A DNA stretch of 47,565 bases. Origin: Oscillospiraceae bacterium. Its GTDB lineage: Bacteria > Bacillota > Clostridia > Oscillospirales > Ruminococcaceae. The position numbers and the translations under genes were made by a program. Location of the stretch: positions 1-47,565 of the forward strand of contig JAFWQJ010000027.1 in the NCBI GenBank assembly GCA_017545185.1, in the 5' to 3' direction. The notes below the pieces were generated by a model, which was given only the letters and a program-made list of their open reading frames with translations, made no database searches and was not told the origin of the DNA. Below, piece by piece: positions 24,210 through 33,300 of this stretch (positions are counted from its first letter, which is position 1; every line of letters begins with the position of its first letter).

Positions 24210-27200
24210 TCAGAACGAGATAATTTTGGCGATCGCCTGCAGCAGGAACGTCACATCGTCCGCCGTGACAAAGCCGTCATGATTGCAGTCCGCGCTGCGC
24301 CTGCCTGCATCTGTGATCTTCGCACGCGAATCTGCAACGATCAGCCTTGCGAGCAGAACGGCATCGGAGACATCCACCGCACCGTCACAGTTGACATCGC
24401 CGCGCCGGGGCTGCGGCAAAGCCCTGATGCTGCCTGTCACCGGATCCGCATAATACTTTCCGATCTCATTCTGCAGATCGTCCTGAATGATCACCATTGC
24501 ACGGCCGTCCGAAAGCAGGAACGGAATGACCTTGCTGACGCGCGGATCATCCTTGCCGAACACGCCCAGTGCAAGCTGACCGAGTTCCGGAAGCGTATAT
24601 GCAGCATTCGCAGGCATGACCGGCGGATGCAGCAGATTGCCGCGATTGCCTTCGCCGTCTGTAAAGTCCAGCGTCAGCGGATCAATGTCAAGCACATAGG
24701 GATAATACTGATCTGCGATTCGCCTGCCGTAGCGCAAAGTGCCGTGAAGCGCAGGACGATCAATATGCCTTGTACTGCTTTCGCCGGCAGATGCGTCGAT
24801 ATACGCAGTTGCAAGAGCTGCGATCTCATCAGACGACCGCAGGTTTCTGAGTTGATCCGGATCATCCGAGAACTTCTCCATGATCCAGTCAGAGAAATAA
24901 TTTTCAGGGTCGTTCGGATCAAACCGGATCCGGATACCGTCCTTCAGTTCCGCCGCACGCATCACCTTTGCGTGCAGTGTTTTTCCGGAGAAGCTGATCG
25001 TAATATCGCCGTCCCCGCTGATCGTATAGGTGAACGGCGTATCCTCGTTTGCAAGGGCCTGTTCGTATCCGTTATACATGATCATACCGGTCTTTCCGTC
25101 ATCGCGGAACAGCAGCGCCGAGTCATACTCGCACACACTCATGTAAAGTCCTGCCGGTATTTCCGCAAGAAACTGCTGACAGAGAAGAACTGTGCGGGAG
25201 CCGGCGTCAGCAAGTGTTTCCTGATCGAGATATTCGTAATAGCTGGCCATTCCGATTCCGGTATTGAAATTCAGATAGATTGATTCCTGAATCTCGTGTC
25301 CGCCTCCGCAGTCATACATCAGCCGGAAAAAGACCTGGTCGCCGTTCAGACTGACGTCAGAGATCTGCGGCTCTGCGTGCCAGTGTGCAGCCCCTTCCTC
25401 TGCTGCCGACCGCATGAGATCGTTTACAGGGATAAACTTCCGGTTTGCGTACGTCTGCGTCAGCTTTTTTTCATCATAGACCTCGCACACCTGACCGGTT
25501 TTCAGATCCGTCAGCTGATAGAAGGTGTCAGAGACATACCAGACGCTGTATTCCTTCTTCTGATTGCCGGAAACAAGCGTCAGCCTGTCACCCGCTGTGA
25601 CATAGCTGTAATCCGTCACGGAACCGTCCCAAAAGTCTGTATACCGGATCGTATCCCCGCCGAGCTGATAAAAGCCGTTCTTCCTGTCGATCCAGAACCC
25701 GTTTTCGCCGGCAAACTTTTCCGCATTGTTCTCCGCTGAACGGATCTCAACATAGTTATATGCCTCGTCCATGACCGTGAAGGAATAGTTTTTCAGATCC
25801 GTCACATCATATTTGACCGTCCATACGCCGTCCGCATCCGGATCCGGTGAAAGAACATCTGCAAAGTTGAAGCCCGGAGCATCTTCACCCCGCACTGTAT
25901 TTCCAAATAAACGAAGAACATAGGGCAGATTTTCCGCAGTTCCGTCACCGCCGCCGGCGATACCCATATCACCGGAAATATGTGCGCAAAGGATCTGCGC
26001 AAAATTGATCTGTTCGACCAGCTGCTTTTTTCCGCCCGGCTGATAGACCCCTGCTTCGCCGCCGGCACCGATCCCGATGACAGCCAGGCCCTGCAGCTGC
26101 CGTTCATCCGCTGCACGGATCACCAGATAGGTCCTGCCGTTTTCCTCAACGGTCTCATAACTGACCTTCGGGGCGGTTTTGTCAATATGGATCTTCGTTG
26201 TCATGACCTGCGGATGTTCCTTGGAGCCGGGATAGTCGATCCATCTTCTGATCGTATAGTTGTAATCGGCTTCCTCCAGTTCATTAAAATCAACATGCAG
26301 GTCCAGCGCACCCTGGCCGCGGAACAGTTCTTTTCCGTCCGCATCGGTCAGCTCCGTTTCATAATTTGCCTGCATTCTTCTGATGCCGTCATCATCAAAT
26401 ATGGTAACACTGTCAGCAATGCTGTCCTGATTCGGTGAGATCCAGCATTCATTCGGATAGTCGGTCAGCTGCCTTTTTTCACTTGCTGTTGCATAATCAT
26501 CTGCGTAAATAAATTCCTTCATCATCTCGGAATCATCAATCTCACTGAGCGGAACACGCTCAAGAATCTGCTTATAGAGCTGTCCCCTTCTGATCAGAGA
26601 GACAGGCCGGGCGTTTCTGCTGGAGCCGAACTGGATCAGGCAGTAATTCTGATCCGGATCAACGATCGGGACCTGTGCCCAGTCTCCGTGAAAGCCGAGC
26701 AGCGGGATCGAAATATCCGCGCTGTTCTCTGCACCGGAAAGCATCACATAGCCCTCCGTGAAGAAACCGTACCTGAACTTTTTTTCGAGCTGGCGGCACT
26801 GTTCCGCATCCAGACTGACACGGACAGTCACCTTCCTTGATTCCCCAGCCGCGACCGTGACCGGTCCGCGGAGATCCGCCGTGCAGTTCAGCGCCTGCTG
26901 ACCGGAGAGCAGGTCGCATTTCTGCGTGCTGTCATAGTATGTGTCGTCCGTTGTCAGAAGGACATCCGCCTGCGGGAAGGTCACATCCTCGCTGCTGTGA
27001 TTCGTGAGTGTGATATCAAAGCTGAAGCTGTCGCCGATCTTGTCAAACAGATTGATCTTTGCGTCGCCGCTTTCACCGTTCATCAGCACCTTTGCAGAGA
27101 TCGCCCGGTCAAGCGCAACCAGTCCGGCGCCCTGCCGTCTCGGCGTGACAAAGACACCGTTCTCCGTATAGGGAACTGCCGTATTCATCAGCAGTCTGCG

Positions 27201-29042
27201 GACATAGGCTGCATATTCCGAACCGGAAAGATCAATGTTCTGCTTTTCAAGATATTCCCGCAGCACCGCCGTACACCCGGCAACATACGGCGACGCCATG
27301 GATGTACCGGAAAGGATCAGCGATCCGCCGTTATAGAAAGCAGAGCGCACATGTCCGCCGATGCCCATGATATCAGGGCGCAGATCCAGAGAATATTTCA
27401 CGCCCCATGAGGTATAGGAGCTGACGCTTTCAGGCAGCTCGCGCATGATCTTTTCCCCGGTGACCGTCAGGACCTTCTTTTCCGTTTTGCGCATTGCCTG
27501 ACCGTCCTGATATGAGATCCCGCCGATCACAAAACCGGAATCGGTATTGATGTATTCCATTCCGTCCGGCCGTTCCTTGTCGATCAGGATCAGACCGCAG
27601 GCGCCCTTTCCTTCTGCGCGCTCCGCAATCTCTGAGACAGACCTGTCGGAACGCTGCACCAGCGCGATCGTGCCGGCAAGATCCTGAACACCTGCAAAAT
27701 CCCTTGCCGATCCTTCTCCGCAGTATTCAAATCCGTATTCACCCGGTTTCAGGCAGTCGGAAAGATAGCTGAGCACACCAAACGCATTCATCATCGGCAT
27801 GAGCACGATCTGTCTGCCCTCAAACAGAAACATCCCGCTCTCCGTCAGACCGGTATTGTCAGCGGAAGCAACCAGCATGATCGGCGAACCGAGCTCTGCC
27901 TTATCACAGATCATTCCGGTATCGGGATTTTCCGGAATTGCCTTTAAGCCGTATGAGTATGTGCCGTTGTCTGCATTTCCGGCAGAATTGCAGATGACCA
28001 GACCGGCACGGTCCGCGGCACTGATCGCCTCCGATATGGGGTTCGCTCCGAAATACTCCGTTCTGTCGGCGCCCCAGCTCATGTTGACCACATCGGCATG
28101 GAGCCTGACCGCATCTTCCAGCGCGGCAATTCCAGCATCCAGGTTAATGGAATTCCCGCCGCCGCTGACACAGAAAAACATCAGCTGTGCGTCCTTTGCA
28201 ATGCCGGAGAGCTCGTTGCCGTCAGAATCCGTGAAGGCATTTCCGGCAGCAATGCCGCTGACATGCGTACCGTGATAGCATTTCATATCCGAAATATGAT
28301 CATAGGGCGCATCCGGGTCGGCATAGTTCATGACAAAAGGCAGCTTGCTGCTGAGATAAGCACGCTCCGGATCGGCATTGACATGCAGTGTTCCGCTGTT
28401 GATGACCGCTGCAATGTCATCTTTGCTGACGGCTGTGTCGATATCATCCGCAAGCGCTGCAAACATCGGATGAGACGTATCCAGCTCCGAGTCAATGACC
28501 GCGATCACCTGCCCCTCGCCGGAACAGCCGGTGCGGTCAAAATAGGCAGGAAAGCCGCTGCGAGCGGCAGCACGGTCCATCTGCGGTACGTGGATGTTCT
28601 CAGAAACCGTCACGCTCAGGACATCCGGAAGCGCCTCAACGCGTCCGATCAGGTTTTCGGGCAGCTTGCAGCTGAAGCCGTTAAAGAGCGTATTGTAGCT
28701 GAATGCGACCTGCAGCGCCGGATAAAACTGCCGGATGCTGTCCTGCACGGACTGCTGCAAAGCGGTGCACTGTTCCGCGCGCTGTGTAGCCTGACCGGTA
28801 TCGAGATAATCGGTCCCCATTTCCGCCGCGTCGGGCTGCGCCATCACGGCGTCTCCCGCAACCTTGATAATGACGGAAACGGTTTCTGTACTGTCGTTCT
28901 GCAGAGCGATCTGTGCTGCGGACGCGTTCTGCGTGCCCTCTGCAGCAATGATCTGCGAAATGCCTGACCCGCTGATCATCGACCATGACAAAACTGCGGA
29001 TGCAGTAAGACAGAATGTTTTTCTGAGAATGCGGTGTTTCAT
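24210..29042 (-). CDS. Secreted subtilisin-family (S8) protease with C-terminal dockerin
   Basis: A 1610-residue serine protease resembling lactocepin/C5a-peptidase enzymes. It has a signal peptide (about 1-34) and a propeptide, then the catalytic triad: Asp184 in VIDSELD, His260 in YHGTHVSG and Ser581 in LSGTSMASP. A PA-type insert lies between His and Ser, and beta-rich modules follow. The C-terminus is a type I dockerin with two calcium loops (DVNCDGAVDVSD and DCNHDGFVTADD). No LPxTG anchor is present, so attachment would be through cohesin binding. ATG 29042 is preceded by AGGAGGG; an in-frame extension to 29096 lacks such a site. Promoter and terminator flank it as a single gene. Confidence 0.93.
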   Translation of the reverse strand: MKHRILRKTFCLTASAVLSWSMISGSGISQIIAAEGTQNASAAQIALQNDSTETVSVIIKVAGDAVMAQPDAAEMGTDYLDTGQATQRAEQCTALQQSVQDSIRQFYPALQVAFSYNTLFNGFSCKLPENLIGRVEALPDVLSVTVSENIHVPQMDRAAARSGFPAYFDRTGCSGEGQVIAVIDSELDTSHPMFAALADDIDTAVSKDDIAAVINSGTLHVNADPERAYLSSKLPFVMNYADPDAPYDHISDMKCYHGTHVSGIAAGNAFTDSDGNELSGIAKDAQLMFFCVSGGGNSINLDAGIAALEDAVRLHADVVNMSWGADRTEYFGANPISEAISAADRAGLVICNSAGNADNGTYSYGLKAIPENPDTGMICDKAELGSPIMLVASADNTGLTESGMFLFEGRQIVLMPMMNAFGVLSYLSDCLKPGEYGFEYCGEGSARDFAGVQDLAGTIALVQRSDRSVSEIAERAEGKGACGLILIDKERPDGMEYINTDSGFVIGGISYQDGQAMRKTEKKVLTVTGEKIMRELPESVSSYTSWGVKYSLDLRPDIMGIGGHVRSAFYNGGSLILSGTSMASPYVAGCTAVLREYLEKQNIDLSGSEYAAYVRRLLMNTAVPYTENGVFVTPRRQGAGLVALDRAISAKVLMNGESGDAKINLFDKIGDSFSFDITLTNHSSEDVTFPQADVLLTTDDTYYDSTQKCDLLSGQQALNCTADLRGPVTVAAGESRKVTVRVSLDAEQCRQLEKKFRYGFFTEGYVMLSGAENSADISIPLLGFHGDWAQVPIVDPDQNYCLIQFGSSRNARPVSLIRRGQLYKQILERVPLSEIDDSEMMKEFIYADDYATASEKRQLTDYPNECWISPNQDSIADSVTIFDDDGIRRMQANYETELTDADGKELFRGQGALDLHVDFNELEEADYNYTIRRWIDYPGSKEHPQVMTTKIHIDKTAPKVSYETVEENGRTYLVIRAADERQLQGLAVIGIGAGGEAGVYQPGGKKQLVEQINFAQILCAHISGDMGIAGGGDGTAENLPYVLRLFGNTVRGEDAPGFNFADVLSPDPDADGVWTVKYDVTDLKNYSFTVMDEAYNYVEIRSAENNAEKFAGENGFWIDRKNGFYQLGGDTIRYTDFWDGSVTDYSYVTAGDRLTLVSGNQKKEYSVWYVSDTFYQLTDLKTGQVCEVYDEKKLTQTYANRKFIPVNDLMRSAAEEGAAHWHAEPQISDVSLNGDQVFFRLMYDCGGGHEIQESIYLNFNTGIGMASYYEYLDQETLADAGSRTVLLCQQFLAEIPAGLYMSVCEYDSALLFRDDGKTGMIMYNGYEQALANEDTPFTYTISGDGDITISFSGKTLHAKVMRAAELKDGIRIRFDPNDPENYFSDWIMEKFSDDPDQLRNLRSSDEIAALATAYIDASAGESSTRHIDRPALHGTLRYGRRIADQYYPYVLDIDPLTLDFTDGEGNRGNLLHPPVMPANAAYTLPELGQLALGVFGKDDPRVSKVIPFLLSDGRAMVIIQDDLQNEIGKYYADPVTGSIRALPQPRRGDVNCDGAVDVSDAVLLARLIVADSRAKITDAGRRSADCNHDGFVTADDVTFLLQAIAKIISF

Positions 29043-29108
29043 TTTTATCAATCCCTCCTCAATCACGCTGAATCTTTTTCCCCCTAAACACATCAATACG
29101 ATATTATT

Positions 29109-29137
29109 ATATTACCACACTTCTTTTGAAAACGCAA
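29109..29137 (-). promoter_or_regulatory. Likely promoter of the dockerin protease gene
   Basis: TTGCGT (29137-29132) and TAATAT (29114-29109), 17-base spacer, minus strand, about 70 bases upstream of the start. A second possible -10 (TATAAT) overlaps a few bases downstream. Confidence 0.6.
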
Positions 29138-29226
29138 GCAGTTTCATTAAAATTGCGCAAACCTTAAGAATTGCTGCCGGTGCGTTTTTTCGGATCAATC
29201 TCCGTACTGCATGATTATCAATTATC

Positions 29227-29255
29227 TTGACAATTATTGTGTGCTGTGTTATAAT
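29227..29255 (+). promoter_or_regulatory. Consensus sigma-A promoter of the solitary 212-residue gene
   Basis: TTGACA (29227-29232), a 17-base spacer and TATAAT (29250-29255): a full consensus promoter about 90 bases before the ATG at 29344. Confidence 0.9.
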
Positions 29256-29343
29256 AGCAGTTTATTATCTGCCGGTCATTGCAGAAATCTGTATGATCCA
29301 TTTTGTAAAATTACTTTATTCGGAATCAAAAAGGAGAAAGAAT

Positions 29344-29982
29344 ATGCATCTGGTTATGAGACAGCAGGCGAAGGAGCTTTTTGAAGCGACCTTTGTCATC
29401 GGCGCAAATAATATGCAGATCGGTGATATGCGGATCACCAGCCAGATCTCCCGTGTCGGCGGAGACTGGACGATCAATTATTCGGGTACGCAGATCGCGT
29501 TAAAGCGCGGCAAGAACTTTGCACCGAAGGAAGACAAGCCGTTCAGACCCTATGACATCTATGTGAACAACGAGGGTGTCGGCAGTGTATACCAGAAAAT
29601 CATCAAAGAAGGCGGTCCGTTTTCCGATGAATACCCTGTGTTCGTTCTTTGGCTCAACGGGGTTTGCTATACGCTGTATCCGGTCTGCTTTGGTGAGGAA
29701 GGCGCAAAAAGCCCTGTATACTGCAACGGCGTCCAGGTCGCGGAAGTTCACAAAGCCGCTGCCATTTACGATGACCTGCATGAATACAATATCTACATGT
29801 ACGACCGGCAATACGGTCTTGCCTGTATTTTGTTATGCGCGCATTCCTACGATATCGGCTTCTATAAGAACGGCGAAAAAATCACAAAAGGCTATTATAA
29901 AAAGCTCTACACGACAACAGACAAAGAACTTCTCGAAAAATACAATCCTGCCTTTATGGCCGGCTTATACGGACAGCCGTGA
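29344..29982 (+). CDS. Cytosolic protein of unknown function, possibly LURP-one/tubby-like
   Basis: The 212-residue product has no signal peptide or membrane segment. It starts MHLVMRQQAKELFEATFVIG with AAGGAG upstream, and is rich in alternating beta-strand patterns and aromatic residues. The strand-rich layout and the opening MRQ...F..TFVI recall LURP-one-related/tubby C-terminal-like barrels, but I cannot confirm this. It is a single gene with a consensus promoter and a strong terminator, so it is probably well expressed. It separates two surface-protein units and has no functional link that I can see. Confidence 0.8.
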   Translation: MHLVMRQQAKELFEATFVIGANNMQIGDMRITSQISRVGGDWTINYSGTQIALKRGKNFAPKEDKPFRPYDIYVNNEGVGSVYQKIIKEGGPFSDEYPVFVLWLNGVCYTLYPVCFGEEGAKSPVYCNGVQVAEVHKAAAIYDDLHEYNIYMYDRQYGLACILLCAHSYDIGFYKNGEKITKGYYKKLYTTTDKELLEKYNPAFMAGLYGQP

Positions 29983-29998
29983 TCATCCGCATACAGCA

Positions 29999-30033
29999 GA
30001 GCACCGTTCCGCATGGGACGGTGCTCGTTTATT
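29999..30033 (+). terminator. Terminator of the solitary gene
   Basis: Perfect 12-bp stem GAGCACCGTTCC (29999-30010) / GGGACGGTGCTC (30015-30026) with loop GCAT, followed by GTTTATT. Confidence 0.85.
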
Positions 30034-30141
30034 GTCACGCCGGAAAACAGATACAGGTGCTTCTTTCCTGCCCCTGTGATTTGAATGGAAGGATGATCAT
30101 TCCGGCAGACTGCGGGAACAGCGCCGTATGAACCTGAGTGA

Positions 30142-30252
30142 CATGATATTCAGATTCCCGGCACTGACCTGGCATTTTGCTGTTGATATTCATCTGTTAT
30201 CGGAAAAGCGCGCGATTCGCAACTTATCTGTTTCAATTATCATCGCTTTATA
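30142..30252 (+). repeat. Dispersed non-coding repeat, copy A (short form)
   Basis: It starts CATGATATTCAGATTCCCGG and runs through GGCATTTTGCTGTT, CATCTGTTATCGGAAAAG, GATTCGCAACTTATCTGTT and CATCGCTTTATA. It aligns with copies at 39603, 42216 and, in part, 47334, all in the same orientation. It lacks the left arm of the hairpin seen in the long copies. It lies in the gap between convergent genes, where no CDS is present. Confidence 0.7.
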
Positions 30253-30260
30253 CGCAGCAG

Positions 30261-30295
30261 CCGCCGCATGACCGGAATCAGGCGGCGGTTTTTTT
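30261..30295 (+). terminator. Intrinsic terminator after repeat copy A
   Basis: The stem CCGCCGC / GCGGCGG (30261-30267 with 30282-30288) is followed by eight T on the plus strand. No plus-strand CDS precedes it after the terminator at 29999-30033, so it would end either read-through or an unannotated RNA that includes repeat copy A. Confidence 0.7.
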
Positions 30296-30330
30296 GCTGT
30301 TTATGAGGCATGACTGTTCCTGCAGGTGCT

Positions 30331-33300
30331 TCATGATGTCTCAGCTTCCGTGAGATACCTGTCAGCGTCGGTCCGAATATCCTCATGCAGTGTCAGCAGC
30401 GCCGGACGCGGTTGTGCCTGCGACTGTTTGCCGAGCAGCTGCTCCCATGTGAGCTTTTTGCCCGCAACTGAATTGTTGACGTAATAGATCAGAATATTCT
30501 GCACATCATCAACGGACAGTTCGCCGTTCTCATTGATATCCGCTGCTTTGATCTGCGTGTCAGTCAGACCTGTCTCCTTGCCTGAAATACGCATCGTGTA
30601 TGCCTTCAGTGCAAGCTGAACGTCCTCAATGCTGACTTTGCCGTCATCGTCCACATCTCCGGTCAGATATTCCGGTTCGTCTATAATCGTTTCTCCTGTC
30701 CTGGCAATCAGCATCTCGTAGTCTCCGTTTGCATCCGCATCCGCATAAACAGTGATCGTATCCTCATCTTCTTCATTCACAAACACCTTCTGAAATCCGG
30801 ATGGCAAGCACAGTTCTGCGCGATGCGCGTCATTTTCACAGGTGATGCTGACATGGTTCAGATTGCTGCCGGACAGGTACCAGCCTTTCTCTGCAGGCGT
30901 CAGGATCAATTCCGATACACGCGGCGCGTTCACAGTGATCTTATACCAGTCTGTCGGGGAATACCCGTCATCCGATACAACACGCAGCGTGATCTGCCCT
31001 TCGCCGCCTTTCAGCATGATTCTGCCGTCCGGACGCATCTCAACGGTTTTGACTGCATCGCCCTCACCTATCAGCAGCGTATGATCATAACGCATCCGCA
31101 GCACTGCTTCTTCGGGTTTGTTATACTCCAGCTGATGGCCTGCATCTGAAGTGTTCATCAGATAACTGTGGAACGATTCGTCCTTTTCGCCCTCACCGTT
31201 CAGAGCACCGATCTCAATGAGAATCGTATTATCTCCGTCATGGAAACCTTCGCTCGACTCAGCCTTCGTTTCAAATGATAATACAGGTTCCTTGGAAATA
31301 GTTTCCAGATTACAGTACTCCGCTTCATAATCGGATTTTTCGATAAACTTACTATCGCCGAGCAATCCGTAATGGTTCAGTAAATCCACATCGCTGCTGA
31401 CAAATGCAATAAAGGCATGATCATCCGACGTAACGGCAGATCTGCCGAGTTCTACCGGGTTTGATAATTCTTCTGTCCCGGGAATGCACCACGCACCCAT
31501 ATCGGCGAGACTAATAAACAGATCATCTTTCTTGGAATCAGCATCATAGATCGACTGTGGGTCATAAATCTTGACACGCATCGTATAGTTATGCTCAGAG
31601 ATCTGTTCCTGATTCTCCTTCTTTATGTTCAGCTTCATCCTGTATGTTCTTTCCTCATAGCCGTATGCAAGTACTGTATGTCCATAATGCTGGTTGTTAT
31701 AATAACAGATCAGAACCGGCTTTCCGCTTTTCACCTCATTCAGAATTTCGTTTAACTTACTCTTTTCTGTTTGGGCAGTAAAGGTGTTTTTTCTGTCAAT
31801 AATCGCGTTGGTATACTGCAGGAAGTAGTAGTAGTTGATTGCAGACTCTACAGCAGCATCCATCTTCACATCAGTCAGATAGACCGCATCCTCTGTGAAA
31901 ATATCCGGTTTGAACACATCCTGTGATTGCAGCAATGCAGTCACCACCATGCCGTAACAGGAACCCTTCCAAGTCTCTGAGAGCTTCGATCCGATGACCT
32001 CCTTCTCCAGCGGTGAAAGCTGAGACCAAAGTTGTTCGAGATCCTCCGGCAGCAGTTGATAATTCTTGCTGAAGACACTTCTTGCATTGACAAAGTTCCA
32101 GCGATCATAATCCATGCGGAAGGGCGGAAACGTGGTGGTAACAACAGTCGTTGTCATGATCGCAGTGGTGATAACTGTGGCGGCCGTTGTGGATGTGGTC
32201 GTGGTTGTTGTAGTCGTTGCGGCAGTCGTTGTCGTAGTCGTAGTCGTAGTCGTTGTCGTGGTCGTTGTAGTAGTAGTTGTTGTTGTTGTCGTGGCAGTTG
32301 TGGTCGTTGTTGTCGTAGTCGTTGTCGTTGTTGGCGCAGTCGCAGTTCGCGCCGTCGTTGCCTTTGCCGTTGTGGTCGCATTCGCAGTTGTTGTTGAAAC
32401 GGGGACAGTCGTTGCCGAAACTGCGGTCGTTGTTGCAGGACGAACAGTCGTCTTTGCAGGTGCAGAGGTCGTAGTTCCTGCGGCCGGGGCTGTCGTCACG
32501 ACCGGCTCCCAGAAGAAATCGTCCGGCAGTGTTTTACCGCGCAGACTGTCCTCAAACGAAACGCAGGTGCATGTTTTCAAATCAAGCGACTTCACATACA
32601 CCGAGCCGATAATTCCGGGTGCGTAGGTTTCAGATCTATTGATGAAACGGTCGAGGATATTCTGACGGTAGGATAAACTCCCCAACGATTGATAATCCGG
32701 CTGCATCTCAAGAGAAGAATACGGCATCAGAATATTCGTATTGAGAAATGCACCGTTCCATGCGCTGTAGGAAGCACCCTCTGCGCCGACAAGCACGGAA
32801 TTCGGAATGAGCTCAAATAAAAACTGATCCTCCTGCATCAGATCTGACCAGTGATTCGTCTGATACGGATACAGCGGATTTGAAACTAGATTCAGTACGC
32901 CGTCACAAAATGCCTGATAATATATCCCGGTTGTAAACAGCTTCATTCTGTATTTCAACTCGAATGATTCGTCAAGCTGAATGATGACATCTGCACTGCC
33001 GGGATAAAAGTCCTGTTCTGACATCAGCGTCGGATTATAGTAATCACCGGATTCCCAGAGCGTTGTATTGTTCACTATGAACAGCGGTGCCTGATCACTC
33101 ATTTCTCCTGTCAGCCTGACGACCATGGGCTTTCCGTCAGACGCCTGCCGGTTTGAATAGGGATCAATCAGAATGTTCTGATTCCATTCAACTTTGGAAA
33201 GATCAATCGTACAAGAGCGGTTCACGACCATCACATTATACAGTTCTGTCTTCTTCAAATCGCCGTTGATATCGTGCGTATAAAAATGAACATCCCTGAA

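Noticed and set aside
32150-32340. CRISPR array or satellite
   Set aside because: The repetition has a period of three bases and encodes threonine; there are no spacers and no cas genes nearby.
32114-32626. Plus-strand reading frame of 170 Val-rich residues
   Set aside because: It is the complement of the poly-Thr codon array in the dockerin gene; the Val repeats are an artefact and no ribosome binding site is present.
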